A stretch of DNA of 64,000 bases, taken from the NCBI GenBank assembly GCA_017550385.1, contig JAFZPJ010000048.1, positions 118,596 through 182,595 of the forward strand, given 5' to 3'. Positions 46,364 through 54,174 of the stretch are shown piece after piece. The notes below the pieces were generated by a model. The model was not told the DNA's origin and searched no databases. It worked only from the letters and a program-made list of their open reading frames with translations. Position numbers and translations under genes: made by a program. Numbering within the stretch: the stretch's first letter is position 1; every line of letters begins with the position of its first letter. The DNA is from Clostridiales bacterium (GTDB lineage: Bacteria > Bacillota > Clostridia > Saccharofermentanales > Saccharofermentanaceae).

Positions 46364-47470
46364 ATGTCTCTTTCTGTAATAATCGTCGGTTGCGGTCGTG
46401 TCGCGGTAAAGCACCTTAAGTCTATATCCAAGCTTAACGGTCTTGAGCTTAAGGGCGTAGTCGATACCAACAGCGATTCTGCCAAGAGACTGCTGGCTTC
46501 CGTAAAAGGTTTTGCAGATACCCCCGTTTTCGCTGATTACAAGGAAGCGATCGATACGGTCAAGCCTGACATCACGGCTGTAACCGTTCCTTCCGGTCTT
46601 CATTTTCAGATAGCAAAGTACGCCATGGAGCACGGAAGCAACCTTCTCCTCGAGAAGCCCATGACCATGTCGAACAGTGAAGCAAGAGAGATCTATGATC
46701 TGTCGCGCTCTACCGGCAAGAAGATAGCCATGGGACATATCTACAGATATCTTCCCATCGTTAACATTCTCAGACAGGACATCGCTACCGGCAAGTTCGG
46801 CAAGGTCACCCACGGAACGATCAACGTCCGTTGGGGGCACGGTGATGATTACTATGACTCTGCCGCTTGGCGCGGAACATGGAAGAGCGACGGCGGTGCC
46901 TTGATGAACCAGACCATCCATGCCATAGATCTGCTCATCTGGCTTATGGGTTCTGAACCGGTCGAAGCACAGGCAATGCTTGCAAAGAGGTTAAGGAACA
47001 TCGAAGCAGAAGATCTCGGTATGGCCACGCTTCGTCTCGAGAACGGAGCACTGGCTTCCATAGAAGGCACGACTGCAACTTTCCCTTCCAAACATATGGC
47101 AGAGTTTACTGTCTTCTGCGAGAAGGGCATGATCACCATGGGACTCGATTCCGATATCCCCCACATTGCCGTTTATTCCCTTAAGTCAAACGGCAAGACC
47201 AAGAAGCTGGGAGGCTACTATATCCGCAAGCAGTTCAAGGAAGGCGGTCTCTTCTCATACAAATGCGCATTGAACCCTCATATGGGTATCTATAAGGATC
47301 TCAGAGATTCGATCAATGAAGACAGGCAACCCATAGCTGACGCCTATGCAGGATTCTCATCTGTTGATACTATGCTCGGCATATACAGATCAGCCAAAGA
47401 GAAACGCCCTGTCGAGCTGCCTTTATCGGAGAATTTTTCGACTTCTGATATGACAGGTTATTTTGAGTAA
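46364..47470 (+). CDS. Gfo/Idh/MocA-family NAD(P)-dependent sugar oxidoreductase
   Basis: Rossmann domain with IVGCGRVAVKH instead of the strict GxGxxG, EKPMTMS (the EKP motif with catalytic Lys), GHIYRYLP, and RWGHGDDYYDSAAWRGTWKSDGGALMNQTIHAID with the catalytic His/Asp-like pattern of inositol and UDP-sugar dehydrogenases. 369 residues. ATG at 46364 with GGAGG 5 bases before; a longer frame starts at 46325 but has no ribosome site. Substrate not determinable; similar enzymes act on UDP-HexNAc (WbpB-like) and myo-inositol. Confidence 0.88.
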   Translation: MSLSVIIVGCGRVAVKHLKSISKLNGLELKGVVDTNSDSAKRLLASVKGFADTPVFADYKEAIDTVKPDITAVTVPSGLHFQIAKYAMEHGSNLLLEKPMTMSNSEAREIYDLSRSTGKKIAMGHIYRYLPIVNILRQDIATGKFGKVTHGTINVRWGHGDDYYDSAAWRGTWKSDGGALMNQTIHAIDLLIWLMGSEPVEAQAMLAKRLRNIEAEDLGMATLRLENGALASIEGTTATFPSKHMAEFTVFCEKGMITMGLDSDIPHIAVYSLKSNGKTKKLGGYYIRKQFKEGGLFSYKCALNPHMGIYKDLRDSINEDRQPIADAYAGFSSVDTMLGIYRSAKEKRPVELPLSENFSTSDMTGYFE

Positions 47471-47478
47471 AAAACCTG

Positions 47479-47507
47479 TTGACACATAAAAGTACAATGG
47501 TTATAAT
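47479..47507 (+). promoter_or_regulatory. Consensus promoter of tRNA-Lys
   Basis: Perfect TTGACA (47479-47484), 17-base spacer, perfect TATAAT (47502-47507), 17 bases before the mature tRNA 5' end. Confidence 0.85.
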
Positions 47508-47524
47508 CATTTCCGTTGCTTAAC

Positions 47525-47600
47525 GCACCTCTAGCTCAGATGGTAGAGCAACTGACTCTTAATCAGTGGGCCCAGGGTTCGAGTCCCTGGAGGTGCACCA
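47525..47600 (+). tRNA. tRNA-Lys (anticodon CTT)
   Basis: 76 bases including an encoded CCA. Acceptor GCACCTC/GAGGTGC, anticodon stem ACTGA/TCAGT with loop CTCTTAA, TpsiC loop GGTTCGAGTCC. The anticodon reads CTT (codon AAG). A single-gene unit with its own promoter and terminator. Confidence 0.95.
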
Positions 47601-47605
47601 AAGTT

Positions 47606-47640
47606 AAAACCCTTGAGGATCTTCCTCAAGGGTTTTTCTT
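47606..47640 (+). terminator. Strong terminator after tRNA-Lys, likely bidirectional with prsW
   Basis: 14-base perfect stem (47606-47619 and 47623-47636) around TCT, followed by T-rich sequence on the plus strand and by TTTT on the minus strand, so it can also end the PrsW transcript. Confidence 0.9.
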
Positions 47641-47668
47641 TTATCTTAATCTATCGCCTGCGGTATTA

Positions 47669-48553
47669 TTACCAGTTATTGTTGCCGTTAGGATCCGTCT
47701 GAGAAGCTGCAGTCTGTACAGGTGCGGGCTGTGCGGGAGCCGGCTGTACAGCAACAGGCTGCTGCGGAAGCGGATATCTCGGTGCGATGTACTTATCTGT
47801 CTTAGCCTGCTTAAAGATGACTACGAAAAGGCAGATGTATGTTCCGACGATTACTAAGACGAACAATCCGAGGCACAGGAGTAATCCGAGCAAGAGTCCG
47901 ATCTGATAATCGCCTGATGCATAATCATATTCTTCAGCGAGCGGTACAAAAGAAAATGCGATAGTATCATAGAGTCCGTGAACCAAAGCGGGAATAAAGA
48001 TCGCAAGGAAGAAGTTCTTTCTCTTTCCCTTCTTGTCTCCGTTGTTCATGCATACTCTCGCACGTGTATAGAACACACCCATGACAACGCCGTACATGAA
48101 GTGTCCGGGGATGCAGCATAAAGCTCTCATGATCGCCGTTCCCAAAGACTGGGAACCGAGAACATAACCAAGGTTCTCCAAGACAGCAAAAGTCAGAGCT
48201 GAAGTCGTGCAATAGACGATACCGTCGAATTTGCAGTTGAATTCCGGGCTCTTCCACGTGGGCACCTTTGCACCAAGAAACTTAAAGATCTCTTCGGCAG
48301 GACCAACAACAAGAAAGCATAAAGCAGCAATAAACAGGATATTGGATCTGTCTTCACCCGTAACGCCCTGCAAGATGGCTTCGCCCGCCAATTCGGCGAT
48401 AATGGCAGCAATGATAAAAGGAATCTCCATAAGCATGATCTTGATGATGATCTTCTTGGATTCCTTTTCCTTCTTGTCCAGTTTTCTGGTCATGACAAAA
48501 AGGATGATTCCCGGGACTACCGCAAGTACAAATAAAATGATAGGTAATACCAT
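47669..48553 (-). CDS. PrsW-family intramembrane protease
   Basis: Multi-span membrane protease of the type that cleaves anti-sigma factors such as RsiW. VGPAEEIFKFLG holds the EExxK-like motif, FDGIVYCTTSALTFAVLENLGYV, the HFMYGVVMGVFY and ALVHGLYD histidine motifs follow. 294 residues with about eight hydrophobic helices. The C-terminal 50 residues are rich in Pro, Gln and Ala, an extra for the family. Own promoter at 48586-48614. No sigma factor is next to it. Confidence 0.85.
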   Translation of the reverse strand: MVLPIILFVLAVVPGIILFVMTRKLDKKEKESKKIIIKIMLMEIPFIIAAIIAELAGEAILQGVTGEDRSNILFIAALCFLVVGPAEEIFKFLGAKVPTWKSPEFNCKFDGIVYCTTSALTFAVLENLGYVLGSQSLGTAIMRALCCIPGHFMYGVVMGVFYTRARVCMNNGDKKGKRKNFFLAIFIPALVHGLYDTIAFSFVPLAEEYDYASGDYQIGLLLGLLLCLGLFVLVIVGTYICLFVVIFKQAKTDKYIAPRYPLPQQPVAVQPAPAQPAPVQTAASQTDPNGNNNW

Positions 48554-48585
48554 AGTTTTCCTCTCCCTTTGACTTTGATGATGAT

Positions 48586-48614
48586 ATGATAGTATTCTTT
48601 TGCTACTATGTCAA
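48586..48614 (-). promoter_or_regulatory. Sigma-A type promoter of the PrsW gene
   Basis: Minus strand TTGACA (48609-48614), 17-base spacer, TATCAT (48586-48591), about 35 bases before the ATG. Confidence 0.7.
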
Positions 48615-48732
48615 TAGTATATACATTCAAATTCGCAAATTCTTCTAATTTTCTGTGCTTTTTATCGGCAGCGGCAAACTTTGCTCAGGTCATAAAGAGC
48701 GGTATAATTCAACTGTTTTGGGAAGAGGTTCT

Positions 48733-49716
48733 ATGAATTATTGGATTATATTAGGTGCGGGCGCACTTCTTTCTTATATACTGACTTATCTTTTCATCTT
48801 GAAAAGACCATGTGAAGGCCTTCTTTTGGGCCATGACCGAGGCCGCAAGTTTGCGGAAGGCTCCGAAGTAAACATCGGCAAACCCACAGGCACGGGACTG
48901 TATTTTACGATCATCTTTACTCTCGTAACCATGGCCTGTGTATATCTTTACCAGTATGAAGCCGCATTGATCTTCGGTGCAGGCGTAACGTTCCTTGCAA
49001 TGATCACCGGCCTTCTCGATGACCGTTCAAAGAAAGCCTGGAACGAATACATCAAGGGAGCGCTGGATTTCGGGCTGTCTCTTCTCGGCGGTCTCGTCTG
49101 CGTCCTGTTTGCTTTCGGAGGTTATGTAAGGCTCGGTCTCAACGGCGTCCCCGTCTTCCTTACCCCCGTGGTGTTCTACATCCTTGCAGTCATACTTTTC
49201 GTGGTATCGATAAACGCCACCAATGCTACGGACGGCATCGACGGTCTGTCAGGAACGCTTACCGTGCTTACGATAATCGCTCTGGCCGTTACGGCATTCT
49301 TCAACGGTACGCTTACAATGAACGGTATTACGGTCGGCATCATAATGATATGCAGTCTGGCAGCGTACCTGATATTCAACTTCTTCCCCAGCAAGGTGCT
49401 TATGGGTGATGCAGGTTCTAGAGCCATCGGTTTCTTCATTGCTTTCTATGCCATCTACCTGAAGGTGCCTTTTGCTTATCTTATCGTCGGACTTCCGTTC
49501 CTTGCTGACGGCGGAATCTCGATCCTTAAGATTACTGTTGGAAGGCTTACCAAGAAGAAGATAATCCTCTTCAAAAATATTAGAACTCCTCTTCACGAGG
49601 AGCTCAAAAAGAATCGCGGATTCAGTGTTCCCAAGGTCTGGAGGACTATCGTCATCGCCGCTGCCATTATCGATGCATTGTATATCCTGGCAGTCGTGAT
49701 CCTTCACAGGATCTGA
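48733..49716 (+). CDS. MraY/WecA-like polyprenyl-phosphate glycosyl-1-phosphate transferase
   Basis: Ten-span transferase linking a sugar-1-phosphate to undecaprenyl phosphate. GLLDD near residue 98 is the Mg site, NATNATDGIDGLSG and MGDAGSRAIGF are the core loops. At the place of the HHH motif of canonical MraY it has TPLHEELKKNRGFSVPKVWR, resembling the variant TPLHDH-type found in some Clostridia. So it could be MraY of an atypical subclass or a paralog for another glycan. ATG at 48733 (GGAAGAGG upstream) rather than the longer frame. Confidence 0.85.
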   Translation: MNYWIILGAGALLSYILTYLFILKRPCEGLLLGHDRGRKFAEGSEVNIGKPTGTGLYFTIIFTLVTMACVYLYQYEAALIFGAGVTFLAMITGLLDDRSKKAWNEYIKGALDFGLSLLGGLVCVLFAFGGYVRLGLNGVPVFLTPVVFYILAVILFVVSINATNATDGIDGLSGTLTVLTIIALAVTAFFNGTLTMNGITVGIIMICSLAAYLIFNFFPSKVLMGDAGSRAIGFFIAFYAIYLKVPFAYLIVGLPFLADGGISILKITVGRLTKKKIILFKNIRTPLHEELKKNRGFSVPKVWRTIVIAAAIIDALYILAVVILHRI

Positions 49717-49729
49717 TCAGCTATAAGTC

Positions 49730-50398
49730 TTATTTATCTTCACCTAAGAATTCAGAGAAATCGTCGAAGGTCTCGGCATCAGTAGCGATCGTTGCAGCAT
49801 CCTGAGGCTTGGCAGGATCTTCGTTATCTTCAGAATCAGCCTTAGCTCCCTCTTTAGCTTTTGCTTCTTCAGCAGCCTTCTCAGCAGCCCTCTTCTCTGC
49901 AAGATACTTCTCCTGCTCTCTGTCGATCCTGGCACGCTCACGTGCTTCCTCAAGGAGCTGCTGCTGAAGACGTCTTCTGTCTTCGCGGGCTTTGTTCTTT
50001 GCTTCGATCTCAGCCTGCTTTGCCTCTTCCTCTTCGATCTGTGCTTCTATCTTCTTGCGTTCTTCTTCGCTCATCTTGCTTGCATTCTCACGGCGAAGCT
50101 TGTTAAGAGGCTCCGGAGCTTGAACTGCACTCTGCATGATGGAATCCATACGCTTACGGCTCTCAGCTGCAGCTCTCTCTTCTTCAGCTGCAACCTTATC
50201 ACCCATATTCTGAAGATTGGCAAGTTCTTCCGTAGATATCGGAGCAGTAACGCCAGCCTTAACAGGATCCAAGGCGAAGCTCTTGATAGCAAAGTCCTCA
50301 ACACCGGAAGCTGAGAAATCCGATGCAGCATCCTTTATTGTCTTCATGTCCGGTATATCAACACCAGGAAGTATCTCGTATTTCTTCTCGTCTGCCAT
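49730..50398 (-). CDS. Coiled-coil protein of the TerY-P-like operon
   Basis: 222 residues, no signal or membrane segment. A mixed first 80 residues, then a long Glu/Lys/Arg/Ala coiled coil (about 95-185) with many charged heptads, then an acidic tail ending TFDDFSEFLGEDK. The vWA protein of the same operon ends VDDFMKFLDEDDE, so both carry DDFxxFL at the C-terminus. No family recognised. Last gene of the operon, 11 bases after the PP2C stop. Confidence 0.75.
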   Translation of the reverse strand: MADEKKYEILPGVDIPDMKTIKDAASDFSASGVEDFAIKSFALDPVKAGVTAPISTEELANLQNMGDKVAAEEERAAAESRKRMDSIMQSAVQAPEPLNKLRRENASKMSEEERKKIEAQIEEEEAKQAEIEAKNKAREDRRRLQQQLLEEARERARIDREQEKYLAEKRAAEKAAEEAKAKEGAKADSEDNEDPAKPQDAATIATDAETFDDFSEFLGEDK

Positions 50399-50409
50399 GT
50401 TCCCTCCTC

Positions 50410-51501
50410 TTATCCCGCTTTAGACAGGATAAACATAACGATTCCCGCAACAGCAAGCAGTAATCCTATGCAGAACATAGCAACAGACAGCTTGCTGACA
50501 CTTGCTTTCCCTCTATTCTCTTCGGCAGGAGCAGCTTCTTCTGCAGCTGCAACAGGCTCTTCTGCCGGAACATTCTCTTCCGGTTTTGTCTCCGGAATAA
50601 CTTTGTCCGCCTCATCTTTCTTATGGGCGATTATCTCCTGCGCCTTGATGAGCTCGGGTTTGATCTGTACGGACAACTCCTTGAAGCTCTCGTCAGAATC
50701 TCCGAACTTATCTGCAGTACTCTCGAGAGTTGCAGCATCCGGCGCACTTGTTCCCTCAAAATACATTATACCGATGCTTGCGTCGTCTGAGACATTGCTT
50801 CCGGCAACTATGTACTTCTCGACTGTCTCCTTGAGCGCTTCCTCGCCTGCCTGTCTGCCGTCTTTGAAAGTCTCGGCAAGCTTGGCTACTACCGGCTTGA
50901 CCAGACCGGCTTCCTCGTTATAAACGCTGTCCTGGACGCCGTCAGTCATAAGCGCGATCGCATGACAGTCATCGACTGTTGTCTTAAGAAGACGCATGTA
51001 ATTATCGGCATGAGCCGCAGTAACGAAGAACGTCTTTCCCTCTTTATCATTCTGCGGCATCGTAAAAGGCGATACACCCGAAGGGGATATTCTCGCGATA
51101 AGACCGTCACCGATATGTCCGATCATGAGTCTTCTGTCTTTTACAGCTGCAAAGAGCAGCGTGCATGAGAGTCTGTCGATAACATCAAGGTCTCTCTCAT
51201 CCATGATCTTCGAGAACTCGACACGCAGCTTTGCCATGAGATAGCCGCGTACTGCAGCCTCCCTGTTCTCCTGATACAGAGCATCGAAATGATCGCACAG
51301 AACGGAAGCTATCGTATCGACCGCACACTGCGAACCGAATCTCGCATCCGTATACTGCTTACCGCCGGCACCGTCGGCAATGCAAACAACAGACACACCG
51401 TTGCGCGAGACTGCGCATGATGCATCTTCACACGGCGTTCCGCGGCTTACATGCTTATTGCCAATAGTGGTAAAACAACCGACCGTAATCCCGCTGTACA
51501 T
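50410..51501 (-). CDS. PP2C phosphatase with C-terminal membrane anchor
   Basis: PP2C catalytic domain (1-250): PCEDASC, CIADGAGG, IGHIGDGLIA, LMTDGVQDS and NVSDDASIGI, matching the short PP2C_2 type. A long Ala/Glu-rich linker (about 275-325) leads to one membrane span at the end (SVAMFCIGLLLAVAGIVMFIL), so it is tail-anchored. Start overlaps the vWA stop as TAATG, so it is translated together with it. Likely reverses phosphorylation by the kinase at 52273. Confidence 0.88.
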   Translation of the reverse strand: MYSGITVGCFTTIGNKHVSRGTPCEDASCAVSRNGVSVVCIADGAGGKQYTDARFGSQCAVDTIASVLCDHFDALYQENREAAVRGYLMAKLRVEFSKIMDERDLDVIDRLSCTLLFAAVKDRRLMIGHIGDGLIARISPSGVSPFTMPQNDKEGKTFFVTAAHADNYMRLLKTTVDDCHAIALMTDGVQDSVYNEEAGLVKPVVAKLAETFKDGRQAGEEALKETVEKYIVAGSNVSDDASIGIMYFEGTSAPDAATLESTADKFGDSDESFKELSVQIKPELIKAQEIIAHKKDEADKVIPETKPEENVPAEEPVAAAEEAAPAEENRGKASVSKLSVAMFCIGLLLAVAGIVMFILSKAG

Positions 51502-52238
51502 TATTCGTCATCCTCATCAAGGAATTTCATGAAGTCATCCACACCTACCGAATCGCCCTGAGGCTCGGTGTTGATGTTGTAGAGGCTGTCATCGCTCTTA
51601 CCGGATGATACGATGGAAGATGACGACGAACCGAGGAATTCGAAGAGCTTGCCGAAGTCTGCGGAAGATACCGAGATAGGTTCTGCCCTCTTCTGCGAGA
51701 GTCGCTTAAGGATATCGAGATCGGCGCCCGAACCGACACCGATATTGAATACTACGAGCTTATCTTCAGCCTCGAGCTCATTACAAGCCTTGATGGCTAG
51801 TTCCATGTTCTGCATGGCATTAGGACCCTGAGGCGCACCGTCGGTAATTACTACGAGCCAGGGCTGGTAGTACTTGATACCGAGTTCCTTATATCCCTCT
51901 TTACGTGTATTGAGGAGCTCCAGCGCGGTAAGGATACCTTCGCCGATAGGCGTAAGCGTAGTAGATGCCTTTATCTCGGGAACGCCTTTCTCCTTAGAGA
52001 TCTTACCGAAAGGCATAACGATCTCAACCTTCGCACCGAAAGTAACGATCGCGATATCCGTGGAAGATCTGGTATCATCATTTGCCTTGATGGAAGCCAT
52101 GAAGTTCTGAAGTCCCATGTTCAAGAGCCTGATCGGATTGCCGATCATCGAGCCGGATGTATCGAGCGCGAAGCAGATAGGTAATCTCCTCTTTGTGCTG
52201 CTGCCAAAATCAGAGCTACTAAAAATCGAATCAGCCAT
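51501..52238 (-). CDS. TerY-like von Willebrand factor A domain protein
   Basis: A single vWA fold: RRLPICFALDTSGSMIGNPI holds the DxSxS MIDAS motif with the TerY-style RRLP start, then STTLTPIG (MIDAS Thr) and VVITDGAPQG. The last 40 residues are Ser-rich and acidic, ending VDDFMKFLDEDDE. ATG at 52238 (GGGAGG upstream) rather than the longer frame at 52325. TerY proteins act in tellurite-type stress and phage-related membranes with a kinase and PP2C; that triad is present here. Confidence 0.85.
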   Translation of the reverse strand: MADSIFSSSDFGSSTKRRLPICFALDTSGSMIGNPIRLLNMGLQNFMASIKANDDTRSSTDIAIVTFGAKVEIVMPFGKISKEKGVPEIKASTTLTPIGEGILTALELLNTRKEGYKELGIKYYQPWLVVITDGAPQGPNAMQNMELAIKACNELEAEDKLVVFNIGVGSGADLDILKRLSQKRAEPISVSSADFGKLFEFLGSSSSSIVSSGKSDDSLYNINTEPQGDSVGVDDFMKFLDEDDE

Positions 52239-52272
52239 TTTATTCCTCCCGGATATAGTTGTTTTTGTAAGA

Positions 52273-54021
52273 TCAGAGCAGGCCGAAGAACTTTCCGCCC
52301 TTCTTCTTGTCCTGTTCAGGCTCATCCTTCAGCGCAGCGTGATTCTTCGCCGCTTCAGGATCTCCGATATTGCGCGGCACATATTGACCGCTTGGTACAT
52401 TCGTAAAAGTCTTCTTCTCGAATACGGGCTTGGGCTCAGGATTCATGAACGCAGATCCATCGGCAACAGGCGCAAAAACAGGTTTTGTTTCCTTTACTGC
52501 CTGCTGAGGTTCAGGTGCAGGTTCAACCGGCTTATGCTCTTCAGGTTTGAAGTCATCAGCCAGTCCGGTATATTCCTTCTGCTTATAATCCGAATCGGGG
52601 AACAGCTTATATGCTTCAGCATCGCCGAGCTTCATACCGATGATGTCATCACGGTATTCCGATACAGCATCATACCACTGGACTGCTTCGTAACGCTTAC
52701 CGCACTTGAATGTCTGATAGAGCATCGTGCGGAGCCTCTCGGGAAGTCTTCTCCAGATATAGTTGTATCCGCCGACCGGGATATGTTCTTCATCGGAATC
52801 GTCAAGCGTATAAGGGAAGTTCTTCTCGATGATCTCTTCCTTAAGTGTCTCGGCTCCCTTCCTGGTGGCATACGGATGCAGACCGCAGAACAGGATAGAG
52901 AATACGAGCATGGCTATCGAATAATCTTCATCGCACAGACCGCGTACGAAACCGGAAAAATCCTGACCCCACAGTCTGGGATCGGTAAACTCTTCCGTGC
53001 CTACAGGACAAGGGAAGTTTCCTGCCTGTACGCTGTCCATATCGATAAGGAATACCTTCTTGGAAGAGGCGATGAGCGCGTTCTTAAGCTGGATGTCACC
53101 TGCGATAACGTTATGCAGATGCAGATAGAGATACTTCTCGATAAGAGATACAAGCGTCTCTACCACATCAAGTCTGGTCCAATCGGGGAACTGTTCAAGG
53201 ATGGCATCGGGGCCGTCGAAAACAGTTCCTAACGTAGTTCCCTGCCCCAGAGACATCGTATAACCTACGGGGATATTGTTGAAGTACAGAAGCGTCCTGG
53301 GCAGGCAGAATCCGCTGCTGCGGATACCTAGATCCGCAAGCTTCTGGAGCTTTGCCCACCTGAGAGGCGTGATGGTGCCGCGGTGGTATATTTTCGCGAC
53401 GAGAGATTTGTTGTCGGTAGTGAATACCATTCCCTCTGCGCCGCCGCTAAGGCGCTTGATAAGTTCATAGGATTCGCTCTGATCCTTACTCTTGACAACA
53501 TCGCCTACACTGGCAAAAGCATATTCGTCAAGGTAAGAATTATTGAGCGCGAGCTTGCTGACTTCCGGCATAGGATAGTCTTCGGTCAACTTCTCTATGG
53601 AATCAAAGAACTTGAGTTCTCTGTTAACAAGTATCGCAACATGGCCTGAGAAATCAGGGTGCTTCTCGTAGAGACGCTTGGTGAATATACCGTTCCTTGT
53701 AGTAAGGATGCATGCATCCTCTACAGAAGACAGAGCATCAAGGAACGCACTAGTCTCGATCTCATTTACAAGGTGAAGTCTCTTGTCCGGAAGCAGATAT
53801 GAGCAGAAAGTCTTCATCGAATCGACGGCTCTCTTGCTCTTGGGATCTGCCTGACGCAGAACACAGTAATGGAGCATCTTGAATGTCTTGCTAACATAGA
53901 CATCAAGGCTGCTCTTCATTATGACATCAAGCAGTTCATCAAAGGTCGGAGTTCCACCGATCTCAAACATGACTGAATAGTCAAAAACTAAAGCCTTATA
54001 ATCTGAAAGACTCTCGAACAT
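52273..54021 (-). CDS. Protein kinase-like protein with an N-terminal Rossmann-like domain
   Basis: Two-part 582-residue protein. N-terminal about 160 residues (VFDYSVMFE, CILTTRNGIFTKRL) look like a PIN- or HAD-like alpha/beta fold; this is tentative. From about 190 a protein kinase: glycine loop SGGAEGMVF, VAKIY lysine, AGDIQLKN catalytic Asp and Asn without HRD, and DMD in place of DFG, as in YegI-like kinases of TerY-P systems. The C-terminal 110 residues are Pro/Glu/Lys-rich and disordered, ending FFGLL. ATG at 54021 fits the promoter at 54053-54081; TTG at 54048 lies at the predicted transcript start. Confidence 0.8.
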   Translation of the reverse strand: MFESLSDYKALVFDYSVMFEIGGTPTFDELLDVIMKSSLDVYVSKTFKMLHYCVLRQADPKSKRAVDSMKTFCSYLLPDKRLHLVNEIETSAFLDALSSVEDACILTTRNGIFTKRLYEKHPDFSGHVAILVNRELKFFDSIEKLTEDYPMPEVSKLALNNSYLDEYAFASVGDVVKSKDQSESYELIKRLSGGAEGMVFTTDNKSLVAKIYHRGTITPLRWAKLQKLADLGIRSSGFCLPRTLLYFNNIPVGYTMSLGQGTTLGTVFDGPDAILEQFPDWTRLDVVETLVSLIEKYLYLHLHNVIAGDIQLKNALIASSKKVFLIDMDSVQAGNFPCPVGTEEFTDPRLWGQDFSGFVRGLCDEDYSIAMLVFSILFCGLHPYATRKGAETLKEEIIEKNFPYTLDDSDEEHIPVGGYNYIWRRLPERLRTMLYQTFKCGKRYEAVQWYDAVSEYRDDIIGMKLGDAEAYKLFPDSDYKQKEYTGLADDFKPEEHKPVEPAPEPQQAVKETKPVFAPVADGSAFMNPEPKPVFEKKTFTNVPSGQYVPRNIGDPEAAKNHAALKDEPEQDKKKGGKFFGLL

Positions 54022-54052
54022 ACCCACGCTCACTTCATAAATTCCCAAGTAA

Positions 54053-54081
54053 ATAATATATTAATGAGAGCCTTCGTTCAA
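54053..54081 (-). promoter_or_regulatory. Sigma-A type promoter of the TerY-P-like operon
   Basis: Minus strand TTGAAC (54076-54081), 17-base spacer, TATTAT (54053-54058). Expected start near 54046. Confidence 0.6.
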
Positions 54082-54132
54082 TGAATTTGTATAGATTGTG
54101 GCAAATTTGTTGTATTTATTTAAAATCTGAAC

Positions 54133-54149
54133 ATTTGATAATATCAAAT
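54133..54149. repeat. Perfect palindrome between the MutS-like gene and the TerY-P-like operon
   Basis: ATTTGATA-A-TATCAAAT, 8-base arms around one base, about 52-68 bases upstream of the -35 of the kinase operon. No T-run follows, so it is more like an operator than a terminator. Confidence 0.55.
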
Positions 54150-54174
54150 CGTGAATTTGTCTATAAAAGAGCAT

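Noticed and set aside
52117-53232. 371-residue open frame antisense to the kinase gene
   Set aside because: No ribosome site and no recognisable domain; codon shadow of the kinase.
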